Assembly: GCF_029504655.1 (NCBI RefSeq)
Contig: NZ_JAQFIL010000001.1
Coordinates: 2,175,001-2,239,000, forward strand
DNA length: 64,000 nt
Source: Catalinimonas alkaloidigena
GTDB taxonomy: Bacteria; Bacteroidota; Bacteroidia; Cytophagales; Cyclobacteriaceae
Direction of reading: 5' to 3'
Part shown: positions 1 through 7,434 of the stretch, in pieces
How positions within the stretch are numbered: position 1 is the first letter of the stretch
How the letters are laid out: each line of letters starts with the position of its first letter
Made by a program: the position numbers and the translations under genes
The notes under the pieces: generated by a model
What the model was told of the DNA's origin: nothing
Database searches by the model: none
Seen by the model: only the letters and a program-made list of their open reading frames with translations

Positions 1-309
1 AATCAGAGTATTAGCAGAGAAAGAAGTGAGAAGGCAGGCAAGGGATAAACCTATTCCTGTGATCACACTGAGGTTGCGCAGGCGAAACTGATCAATAAGC
101 TTACCGGCAAAGGGGAGTATCATCGCACTGCATACCGTAGCCAGACCATATATCAGACTGAAAGAGCTGTTGGTTACTGACAGGCTATCCACAAAGTAGG
201 GTACAAACGTACTGATCAAGAAAGTCTGGCCCATGCAGGAGAAAAAATAGTGCAGCATGCCGTAGCCTAGATAATCAGGATAGCTACGTGCCAGGCGGAT
301 GTAATTCAT
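1..309 (-). CDS. MFS transporter, N-terminal part (cut by window edge)
   Basis: The minus-strand frame opens with an ATG at 309-307 and runs without a stop to base 1, giving 103 residues. The start reads MNYIRLARSYPDYLGYGML, followed by a hydrophobic helix (HYFFSCMGQTFLISTFVPYF) and, after 'SNSSFSLIYGLATVCSAMILPFAGKLID', the short basic loop that joins helices 2 and 3 of the major facilitator superfamily (G-K-L-I-D-Q-F-R-L-R). This fits an inner-membrane secondary transporter. The substrate cannot be told because most of the protein lies outside the window. It lies downstream of the GreA-like gene on the same strand, with a gap of about 90 bases. Confidence 0.7.
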   Translation of the reverse strand, partial: MNYIRLARSYPDYLGYGMLHYFFSCMGQTFLISTFVPYFVDSLSVTNSSFSLIYGLATVCSAMILPFAGKLIDQFRLRNLSVITGIGLSLACLLTSFSANTLI

Positions 310-400
310 AAGCTCTTTTGTGGTTTGGCCTTTGGTAAAACAGTTGAAAAAAATAAATAAGCAGCTAAGCTGGCTTAAAGTTCCTAAAAATGCTCTTTAA

Positions 401-868
401 TTAAAATATTTGCAATATTTCATGCGTTTTGTTTTGAAAACCCCCTGTTTCTCCTGCTTTTTTTCCTTTCAGTGCTAATCCCAGAGGAGTATCGATAGAG
501 ATAGCAAAGTATTCCTCGCCTTCCAGAAGTAAACGTCCGGCACTGATGGCAATATACAGCTTCAGATGATTGGTAACCACCAGTGCTCCTCTGTCTACCG
601 ACTGTTTTGGCTGATCGGTACGAATCATCTGCAGGCTTTGCTGCTCATTTAATACTTCATGCATTTGTCGGCTGAGCTTTTCAGTTTCCAGTTGCATCAT
701 CGCCCTGCCGGTCTCATGCTTGTCCCCTGCGCTGCTCTTGGTTTCCTGATTGGCGGCATCCTGTGCCTCTTTCAGGGCTGTTTTGATGTCTCTCAGTCGC
801 TTTTCTAAACTGTCTTCGCAAGCCTGATGGAGCTTTTGCTTAAGGAGTGTGGCTTTTTGCTGATTCAT
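401..868 (-). CDS. GreA/GreB-like C-terminal domain protein
   Basis: The protein has two parts: an N-terminal helical, probably coiled-coil half rich in K/E/Q (with the segment SSAGDKHETGRAMMQLE, highly typical of this Bacteroidota family) and a C-terminal half resembling the FKBP-like C-terminal domain of transcript-cleavage factors (YFAISIDTPLGLALKGKKAGE). Relatives are often mislabelled '3-oxoacyl-ACP synthase' in databases, but nothing here resembles a condensing enzyme. It probably binds RNA polymerase or a related partner; this is inference from the domain. The frame extends upstream to 913, but the ATG at 868 (MNQQKATLL) fits the family better, and the extra 15 residues look like leader sequence. 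The product from 868 is 155 residues. Confidence 0.65.
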   Translation of the reverse strand: MNQQKATLLKQKLHQACEDSLEKRLRDIKTALKEAQDAANQETKSSAGDKHETGRAMMQLETEKLSRQMHEVLNEQQSLQMIRTDQPKQSVDRGALVVTNHLKLYIAISAGRLLLEGEEYFAISIDTPLGLALKGKKAGETGGFQNKTHEILQIF

Positions 869-1090
869 GGATATGGAAGTGAAATAATGTGCTACATGCT
901 TTAACCCTGACAAAAGTATATAATTATGCTCATCAAAGTATCAAATAAAAAGGATGCAGGCTCTTATAAACAATTATGCGTCATGCCGTCAGACATCTTA
1001 ACCGGAATAAAAGTTTATTTCTTGATAAGTGTGATATTTAGCATTGGCAGATGAATAATGAATTAAGGCATATGTATAAATTGATTTTTC

Positions 1091-1621
1091 ATGAAGTCAG
1101 AAGGTCAGCAAACCGTCTTTATCAAGGCTATGGAAGCACAAAAAGGCATCCTTTACAAGATTGCCAGCGCTTATTGTCATGATGAGGAAGACAGGAAAGA
1201 CCTGATACAGGAGATTATCATCCAGCTATGGCATGCCTTTCATAAATACGATAGTCGCTACAAGATGTCTACCTGGATTTACTGTATTGCCCTGAATGTA
1301 TCCATTTCATTTTATAAAAAGGAAAAGAGAAGAACACAGATCCTGCATCCTATGGCTCGTGGGAGCATCATTTTTACAACTGAGAATAGTTCATCAGAGG
1401 AAATTAAGCCTGATCTCAGGAGGTTACAGCAGTATATCGCAGAACTGCGTGAAATTGACAAAGCTTTGATCATACTTCACCTGGAAGGCCATGATCATCA
1501 GGAGATTGCCGAGATAATGGGTATCACTACTAGCAATGTATCCAGCAGGATCTTAAGAATTAAAGCACGCATAAAGCAGAAGTTTCAACAGTTAAGCAAA
1601 CACAAACATGAACGACATTGA
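1091..1621 (+). CDS. ECF-type RNA polymerase sigma-70 factor
   Basis: The 176-residue protein has the two domains of a minimal sigma factor. Region 2 is around residues 10-75, with EEDRKDLIQEIIIQLWHAF (core binding) and the STWIYCIALNVSISFYKK helix (-10 recognition). Region 4 is around residues 115-168 and includes the helix-turn-helix HQEIAEIMGITTSNVSSRI. The stop codon overlaps the start of the next gene at 1608 by 14 bases, the usual arrangement in which the downstream membrane protein is co-translated with its sigma factor. That partner carries a premature stop here, so control of this sigma factor may be altered. Its regulon cannot be inferred. Confidence 0.88.
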   Translation: MKSEGQQTVFIKAMEAQKGILYKIASAYCHDEEDRKDLIQEIIIQLWHAFHKYDSRYKMSTWIYCIALNVSISFYKKEKRRTQILHPMARGSIIFTTENSSSEEIKPDLRRLQQYIAELREIDKALIILHLEGHDHQEIAEIMGITTSNVSSRILRIKARIKQKFQQLSKHKHERH

Positions 1622-2255
1622 ACTCAACAAACTTTGGAAAAGTCAGGACGAAAAACTGGATCAGTTGCTGATGATCAACCAGGAACTCCTGAAAGAAACG
1701 ATCCGCAATAAAGCCAACACGACCTTAGCCAGGGCTAAGTCTGCCAAATAACTGGGCATCATACTGGGTATAGCCTGGATACTGTTTCTGGATACGCTTT
1801 TCATCCTGGGCTGGCGGTCAGGCAGTATTTTTTTTACTGTTTCGGTAGGGGCGATTTCGCTATGTACCAAAACCGCTTTGCTCACCTATATTTATCATTT
1901 GGTGTTGATTCAAAAGGCCAGTTGTGCGGATACCATTGTGGATATGCAGCAGAAAATTGCCAAGATCAAAACTTCAAGTATACAGGTATTACGCATAGTA
2001 ATATTACAATTGCCTTTCTGGACCACCTGGTATCTGAGTGTGGAAATGCTAAAGGAGCCGGAGCTTCTCTACTGGGTAGTAAATTTGACAGTGAGTGGCA
2101 CTTTCGTCTTTTTTTCCATCTGGCTGTTCCATAATCTTAGCCTCAACAATATGCATAAGAAGTGGATGAAGTGGTTATTTTCCGATACTGAATGGAATGC
2201 AGTAATCAAAGCAGAAAATGTGCTGAAGCAGATTGAGGAGTATAAAAACTGCTAG
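1608..2255 (+). pseudogene. Sigma-linked membrane protein interrupted by an in-frame TAA
   Basis: Translation from ATG 1608 gives MNDIELNKLWKSQDEKLDQ and continues in one frame to a stop at 2253-2255, about 215 codons. A single TAA at 1749-1751 (codon 48) breaks it. The part before the stop is a soluble amphipathic region. The part after it holds four hydrophobic segments, roughly 1755-1800, 1815-1875, 2010-2055 and 2070-2130, and ends with a helical tail (WLFSDTEWNAVIKAENVLKQIEEY). This layout matches the Bacteroidota membrane-protein family encoded directly after ECF sigma factors. The stop would remove every membrane segment. A substitution such as AAA or CAA to TAA, or a sequencing error, would explain it. 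Confidence 0.75.
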
Positions 2256-2347
2256 CCATAATAGATATATATTGTAAATTTATATTCATCTGATAGGTGT
2301 AAAACCATAGTGTCTTGACCATCAAGCCTAATGATAAATATCTGACT

Positions 2348-3394
2348 ATGCTGATTCTCTTCATCTTATTTTTTTCTCTTACTTATGCAAATGCACAGAA
2401 AACCCCTGTTCTGGAAGAGAAATTTGTCTCCATCGGAGGAATAGAACAATGGGTTAGTATCAAAGGGGAAGATAGGAGTAAGCCAGTAGTTTTATTCATT
2501 CACGGGGGACCGGGAAGCGTCATGAGTCCATATGCTGAGGCGGTGTATGGAAGCTGGAAAAAAGATTTTGTGCTGGTAAACTGGGACCAGCGGGGAGCGG
2601 GTAGAACTTTTGGCAAAAATGCACCTGATGAAGTCAGTGAAGACTACTGGTTGGAAAACCTTCTGACTATTGACCTGATGGTGCAAGACGGAATAGCACT
2701 TACAAAATATCTGATAGATCACTTGGGCAAACAGAAAGTGATCTTGGTCGGAACCTCCTGGGGATCTATTTTAGCGACAAAGATGGCTTTAGGTCACCCT
2801 GAACTCTTTCATATGTATGTGGGGCATGCACAGTTTGTTAGCTTTAATAAGAATCTGGAATCTGCCTATGCAAAAGTGCATCAGCTTGCTGCAAACATAG
2901 CGGATACTACTTCTCTTCAAAAGCTTGAAGCCTTAGGAAAGCCTCCTTATGCTGATGCCCGGCACATGGGGCAGTTTCTGCGCATCGTAAAGCAATATGA
3001 ATATCAAAGTGCAAGTCCCGCTCCCGAAGCATGGTGGAAGCCAGCGAATAAATACGATAGTGAAAGAGACAAGCGGGACAGGTACAATGGTGATGACTAT
3101 TCTTTCCTGTATTTTGCCGGACATGAAAAACTGGGCATCAAGTCTATGGCAGCGAATGTAGATTTTACCAAGGACGGGCTTTCCTTTGACATTCCCGTTT
3201 ACCTTATACAAGGTGAGCACGACATATTAACTTCACCGGCACTTAACAAAGCTTACTTTGATGAGCTTAGTGCTCCACAAAAAGAATATTATCTCTTAAC
3301 AGATGCGGCGCATGGCTATAATCAATCAGTAGTAGACAAACAACGTCAGGTTTTACAAGATCATTTTGACTCAAGAATTCACAATAGTAAGTGA
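2348..3394 (+). CDS. Secreted alpha/beta hydrolase, prolyl-aminopeptidase-like
   Basis: This is an alpha/beta-hydrolase fold enzyme of the proline iminopeptidase group. Numbered from a possible TTG start at 2315, the HGGPG oxyanion motif is at residues 63-67, the NWDQRGAGRT strand at 89-97, the nucleophile elbow GTSWGS with Ser148, the acid Asp303 (GEHD) and the base His333 (AAHG). The N-terminus has a strongly hydrophobic stretch ending ANAQ, so the protein is exported to the periplasm or surface. I prefer the ATG at 2348, which begins MLILFILFF. The TTG start would add 11 residues including two lysines, and an upstream stop at 2300 rules out anything longer. The substrate is unknown; peptides or small esters are likely. 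The next gene follows after 25 bases. Confidence 0.8.
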   Translation: MLILFILFFSLTYANAQKTPVLEEKFVSIGGIEQWVSIKGEDRSKPVVLFIHGGPGSVMSPYAEAVYGSWKKDFVLVNWDQRGAGRTFGKNAPDEVSEDYWLENLLTIDLMVQDGIALTKYLIDHLGKQKVILVGTSWGSILATKMALGHPELFHMYVGHAQFVSFNKNLESAYAKVHQLAANIADTTSLQKLEALGKPPYADARHMGQFLRIVKQYEYQSASPAPEAWWKPANKYDSERDKRDRYNGDDYSFLYFAGHEKLGIKSMAANVDFTKDGLSFDIPVYLIQGEHDILTSPALNKAYFDELSAPQKEYYLLTDAAHGYNQSVVDKQRQVLQDHFDSRIHNSK

Positions 3395-3419
3395 CATACA
3401 GCTATAAAAAGAGAAGTAG

Positions 3420-3860
3420 ATGAATATGAAAAATATACAAATCAAAAGTAGCCCTGAAGTAGAATCAGTATTCAACAACTATCCTGAATTGGTGCGTGAG
3501 AAAATGATAAAGCTCCGCAAACTTGTTTTGGCGGCTGCAGAAGAGACAGCAGGGATCGCGCGAGTAGAAGAGTGCCTGAAATGGGGTGAACCCAGCTATC
3601 TCACTAAACACGGTAGCACTGTAAGGATGGACTGGAAAGAAAAAAGTCCCGATCAGTATGCTATCTATTTTAAATGCACCAGCAAACTGGTACCTACCTT
3701 TAGGGAAAGGTATCAGGATGTATTTACCTTTGAAGGTAATCGGGCCATTGTTTTCCAGATGAATGATCACTTACCGGAGGATGAGTTAAAAAAATGCATC
3801 AGCACAGCGCTAACATATCATCAGGTGAAACACTTACCCATGTTAGGATTAGCCTGGTAA
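3420..3860 (+). CDS. DUF1801 (YdhG-like) domain protein
   Basis: This soluble protein of 146 residues has the DUF1801 signature: an N-terminal helix with YPELVREKMIKLRKLVLAAAEE, then VEECLKWGEPSYLT, then the beta strand QYAIYFKCTSKLVPTFRERY and a final basic/hydrophobic strand (NRAIVFQMND). The fold is known from structures of relatives such as YdhG, but no biochemical role is established. It has no signal peptide. It lies 25 bases after the hydrolase on the same strand and is probably co-transcribed with it. Confidence 0.8.
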   Translation: MNMKNIQIKSSPEVESVFNNYPELVREKMIKLRKLVLAAAEETAGIARVEECLKWGEPSYLTKHGSTVRMDWKEKSPDQYAIYFKCTSKLVPTFRERYQDVFTFEGNRAIVFQMNDHLPEDELKKCISTALTYHQVKHLPMLGLAW

Positions 3861-4020
3861 AAAGCTTCTATTTAAGCGGAAGTGCGCGGTTAGTGGACTA
3901 CCCTAATAATTGTACGCTTGGAAAAAAATCTAAAGCTTAAGTGGCAGTAGGTCAAAGCATGGATAAGTACAGTAAGTTAAACTGTTGCCAAACAAATATT
4001 AATCCTACAAATCAGTCGCT

Positions 4021-4447
4021 ATGAATCTAAGGCTAATAAGAACTGCTGTAGCGATTTCCATGCTGATGCTATCATTCACCGCTTGTCATGCATGTGATGA
4101 CTGCCTGGTTGCCAGCAGCAAGCGTATCCTGTTGCAGTATGAAGGGGGAAATCATCTATGGTTTGGAGAGCCACCTGCTTATTACCCAGACAGTGTGCAA
4201 TTACTCTTGTCCGATCAGCAAAGCCTTCCACTGGAAAGTGATAGAACTCAGGAACTGTATAATTTGTATTGGAACGCGATTATTCTGAATATTATCTTCA
4301 ATTTGAAAATGGCAGCATAGATACGCAACACTTTGCGTTGGCATAGCAAAAAAGTAAATTTGCTGTGGCATGAAGACCTATTCTGCCCAAACCTTTCTTA
4401 ATAAGGAAGAGATAGATAATGCTGATTTGATCATCATAACAAAGTAA
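4021..4447 (+). pseudogene. Decayed small lipoprotein gene with several frameshifts
   Basis: The first frame starts at ATG 4021 with a lipoprotein-type signal (hydrophobic stretch, then SFTAC at residues 18-22, followed by a Cys-rich HACDDC). It continues coding-like to about 4267 and then stops at 4320. A second frame takes over at 4269 (LERDYSEYYLQFENGSIDTQ), the first frame briefly again at 4333-4353 (LRWHSKK), and a third at 4358-4447 (ICCGMKTYSAQTFLNKEEID, ending IIITK and TAA). Read together they make one protein of about 140 residues with a C-terminal CCG motif, which I recall from a Bacteroidota lipoprotein family. At least three indels are needed, so the gene is dead unless the sequence is wrong. 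The function of the family is unknown. Confidence 0.65.
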
Positions 4448-5408
4448 AGCCTGATACTTCTACTTAAGTAAGTAAACAGCTGCCTTGAAAAAGAGCTGTA
4501 AATCCAAATAATTTATAGCATAAGGATTAAGCGTTTGCGCCTTATCGTGGTATATTTTCTACTGATTAGGTCAGGATGTAGCAGCATATCTACGTTCTCG
4601 CTTAGGCGAAAGTCAAAATACTAGGTCACATCATTCATTGTAAAAAGTAAGAAAGTATCGTCGCTTCTTCATTTTTTTTCTGACAAGAGTAGCATATAAG
4701 TTGATAATTTCAGTCCGAACCCGGCATTCCAACACAGGCATTTCACATGTATGTCTACTCACACCAACTGAGAAAGGTCACAGCTTCACTAGTATGTTGA
4801 GTACATCTTCGTAATACTCAATGTCTTTCATAAACATAACGGGAGGTAATCATGCATCTTCTCCAATAATAAAACATCAATGAACTGCCTATTTGTTGTC
4901 ATTCTGCCATGATGATGTATTGCTTTTTCTCTAATCCTTGGATATTGTCTGAGAATAACAAGTCTAAGTGCTTCACAAATTACATGCGTAATAGAGATAA
5001 TATTTCATGTATCCAGCACTCAATTATAACCCCTTATTTTTGATATAAGCCAGGTAAAACGCACAGGTTCATATGGAAACGATGTCTATCCACAAACTCT
5101 TTGAAGTAGAGTCCCTGCTGCATAGGCACTCATTCTTTGCTGATTGTAGGGTGCAAAATATAATAGACTAGCAACAGTAGCTTTGTCGTTATAAAAGCAA
5201 AAGATGAAGGCCAGGCTGCTGCAAGGCACGTGTCAGGATGTATACATCAGCAATAAAAGAAGTATTCGTGGTTACATTTTTGCAAGGTGTTACACTAAGT
5301 ATTAAACAATCTGGCTTGCTTTTGAATGAGCAGGTAGTAATAAACAGTCTTTTTAGTTAGGCAGTAAAAAAGATAAAGTCTGGTTAGAAAACATTATAAG
5401 ACAGCGAC
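4448..5408. other. Gene-poor 960-base region, probably decayed sequence
   Basis: No intact gene was found. On the minus strand, around 4830-5080, one frame reads a protein-like stretch interrupted by two TGA codons. Its longest open part includes HVICEALRLVILRQYPRI and later RQFIDVLLLEKMHDYLP. The residue pattern looks like real protein, but I cannot assign a family. The rest shows many stops in all frames and no clear hairpins. Together with the broken gene just upstream, this suggests a stretch undergoing decay. Confidence 0.35.
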
Positions 5409-5672
5409 ATGGAAGAGATTAAGTTAAAATTGAGCAGGTTTTGTCATCAGTCCGAAAGCTACCGGACCAAATATACATGGTTACACGGTAACTTATTGCT
5501 GAGTAAAATTGAAAGCAATTACAGTTATCATTTATATACAGTAGATGGCTTTTTTGTAGAATTGGTTTTCAATAAAAAAAGTCAGAGTATAGAAAGTATA
5601 AATCCTACTATAAAGTACGCGAAGTTGAACAGGTATCTGGGGCAGATCAGCCTTAAAAACCTTTTGAACTAA
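5409..5672 (+). CDS. Small hypothetical protein
   Basis: The frame encodes 87 residues from ATG 5409, without a signal peptide or membrane segment. It is basic and rich in Tyr, Ser and Asn (for example YRTKYTWLHGNLLLSKIE and YHLYTVDGFFVELVFN). The alternating hydrophobic pattern suggests a small beta-rich fold. I do not recognise a family. It lies between decayed sequence and the convergent nucleoside hydrolase, which ends only 4 bases away. Amino-acid composition is plausible for a real gene, but support is modest. Confidence 0.5.
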   Translation: MEEIKLKLSRFCHQSESYRTKYTWLHGNLLLSKIESNYSYHLYTVDGFFVELVFNKKSQSIESINPTIKYAKLNRYLGQISLKNLLN

Positions 5673-5676
5673 TAGT

Positions 5677-6630
5677 TTACTTAAGTTTATTCTCTAGGAT
5701 TTCCCAAAAGTATGCTTCCATTTTTTTAGGCTTGATGGAGACATACGTCTGTACCGGACGTCCGCCATTTTCTGCGGGAGCAAGTCGCTCCTCCAGTTCG
5801 GCCGTAGTAGGATAAATCATGGCTTCCACCAGTGCAAGGTCCCACATGGTCCACTGTGCCCCGGCACTCACCTCCGCCCAGCGCCGGGCGAGTATTTTAT
5901 TCACCGGATGCTCCATGCGTGCAAGTTTTTCCAGAGATTTTTGATGGCTAAACTTAAGCGTACTGCTGGTGCTGGCAGGCATCACATGAAGCTCCAGGGC
6001 TTCGTTAGTAAGCAGTTGGTCCATGGCGTTTAGATCATTGCGCACATTAAATTCATTCTTATTCCAGATACCCTCCTCAACATTGTATTGCATCCCCAGC
6101 AGGTGCACGGAGATTTTATCTGCGATTTCGGGAGCCAATTCAAGGGCAGTGGCTACATTGGTAACGGCTCCCAGACAAAGTATCGCTAATTTTTCTCCCT
6201 CAGTGGCTAGTTTGGCCTGTTCAATGATAAAGTCTGAAGCGGGAGATGCGGGTATGGGCGCCCCTTCATAATAGCCCCAGGCATAACCCAGCATTTGGCT
6301 GGCACCTTTGGGATGGGGAATATCTTCTCTACCTAAAGCTTGTAACAATTCCTCGTTCAGCTGCTGACTGATCTCCAGTGTGTTAATATTTTTGGTAGGG
6401 TAGATGTGCCAGAGGCTATCGGTGAGCAATTGGGCATTGTTGAAATGTGCTGAGCTAAGACCAATCACTTCCATGTCTTCGGATAAGATAGCCATCACTA
6501 TGGCGTAGAGATCATCCATCTCATTACCAGTATCCGCGTCAATGATTACTTCTCTCTGGGCTTGTAGGCTAACAGCAAAGAAGATACTGCAAAAAGTTAA
6601 GGCAAAAATTTTAAAAAAGTACTTATTCAT
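5677..6630 (-). CDS. Secreted nucleoside hydrolase (inosine/uridine-preferring type)
   Basis: The 317-residue protein begins with a signal peptide (MNKYFFKIFALTFCSIFFAV, cleavage after LQAQ). It then has the Ca2+-binding motif IIDADTGNEMDD (Asp31, Asp33, Asp39, Asp40), an extended form of the DTDPGxDD motif of nucleoside hydrolases. Further family features are LAILCLGAVTNVATAL (around residues 155-170), NEFNVRNDLNAMD and the C-terminal metal-binding WDLALVEA. The enzyme family cleaves the N-glycosidic bond of ribonucleosides. Export indicates scavenging in the periplasm or outside the cell. The exact base specificity cannot be read. It is a single-gene unit on the minus strand. Confidence 0.85.
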   Translation of the reverse strand: MNKYFFKIFALTFCSIFFAVSLQAQREVIIDADTGNEMDDLYAIVMAILSEDMEVIGLSSAHFNNAQLLTDSLWHIYPTKNINTLEISQQLNEELLQALGREDIPHPKGASQMLGYAWGYYEGAPIPASPASDFIIEQAKLATEGEKLAILCLGAVTNVATALELAPEIADKISVHLLGMQYNVEEGIWNKNEFNVRNDLNAMDQLLTNEALELHVMPASTSSTLKFSHQKSLEKLARMEHPVNKILARRWAEVSAGAQWTMWDLALVEAMIYPTTAELEERLAPAENGGRPVQTYVSIKPKKMEAYFWEILENKLK

Positions 6631-6767
6631 CTATTGGGTTGCTTATACTTTAGTCTGGCTGAAATCTGGCGAATATACCAAGTTTTGAGATGAGAGAAAA
6701 ACGACTTCTAATCATGAATTACCTTATTTTTTTACGATCGGCATCTTTATAGTTTCAAACGAATGTT

Positions 6768-6775
6768 TAAACTTG
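6768..6775 (+). promoter_or_regulatory. Probable -7 promoter element of the TRIC gene
   Basis: TAAACTTG is one base off the Bacteroidota -7 consensus TAnnTTTG. A TTTA lies 19 bases upstream, a possible -33 element. The element ends 7 bases before the ATG at 6783, so the transcript would have almost no leader. This is pattern matching only. Confidence 0.35.
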
Positions 6776-6782
6776 CGTCCTT

Positions 6783-7389
6783 ATGACCAACCCACTATAT
6801 ATACTGGATATTGTAGGAACTCTGGTGTTTGCTGTTAGCGGCACGATTGCTGCCAGCGAAAGGAAAATGGACCCTTTTGGTGCCGCAGTGATTGCATTTG
6901 TTACCGCCGTTGGAGGAGGAACGGTACGCGATGTATTGATAGGAAGTGTACCGGTAGGCTGGATGCTGAACCTTCATTACCTCTATGCCATCATTGCAGG
7001 TATATTTACTTACCTTCTTTCTGAAGAAGCAGATCATGAAGTTACACAAAACCATGTTTTTGTTTGATGCAATAGGGATAGGTTTATTTACCTTATTAGG
7101 CTTACAGAAAACGATCGACATTGGACTTTCTCCCATCATTGCAGTGATGATGGGAACAGTGTCAGCAGTTTTTGGAGGCGTACTGCGGGATATTTTTTCT
7201 AATCAGGTCCCCCTCATTTTCAGAAATGAAATTTACGCTACTGCTTGTATCTCCGGAGGATTATTATTTCTCTTACTGAAGTATCTGGGAATAGACGAAC
7301 TCATTTGCACACTTTGCTCCATGTTATTTGTGATACTCCTACGGGTATTTGCTGTGCGGTATAAATGGTATCTGCCTACCCTTCACTGA
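6783..7389 (+). pseudogene. TRIC-family cation channel protein (YadS/UPF0126), frameshifted
   Basis: Two overlapping frames encode the two halves of one protein. The first (from ATG 6783) holds TM segments and the first repeat motif VGGGTVRDVLIGSVP. The second (continuing to 7389) holds KTMFLFDAIGIGLFT, the second repeat motif VFGGVLRDIFSNQVP and the end. The switch falls in CTTCTTTCTG at 7012-7021, where one extra base explains the shift from frame 0 to frame +1; past that point the second frame reads FLKKQIMKLHKTM, as expected. Joined, the protein is about 202 residues, the usual family length with two UPF0126 repeats and seven TM helices. Bacterial relatives form trimeric cation (K+) channels in the inner membrane. 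It is either a recent pseudogene or a base-calling error. Confidence 0.85.
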
Positions 7390-7403
7390 GTTTGCCTGCC
7401 AGT

Positions 7404-7430
7404 TTTGTTTCTAACAAAGGCTTATCTTTG
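7404..7430 (+). promoter_or_regulatory. Probable promoter directly before the ModF-like gene
   Basis: TATCTTTG at 7423-7430 matches TAnnTTTG exactly. A TTTG at 7404-7407 could serve as the -33 element, although the 15-base spacer is shorter than usual. The ATG at 7435 is only 4 bases after the element, so transcription should begin at or very near the start codon and give a leaderless mRNA. There is no ribosome binding site in the gap. Confidence 0.5.
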
Positions 7431-7434
7431 CACT

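Noticed and set aside
1862..2134. Plus-strand frame overlapping the sigma-linked membrane gene
   Set aside because: It is a shadow in another frame of the interrupted gene 1608-2255, whose hydrophobic segments are the real signal.
6795..7139. 114-codon minus-strand frame opposite the TRIC gene
   Set aside because: It is antisense to a clear UPF0126 coding sequence and shows no protein family features.
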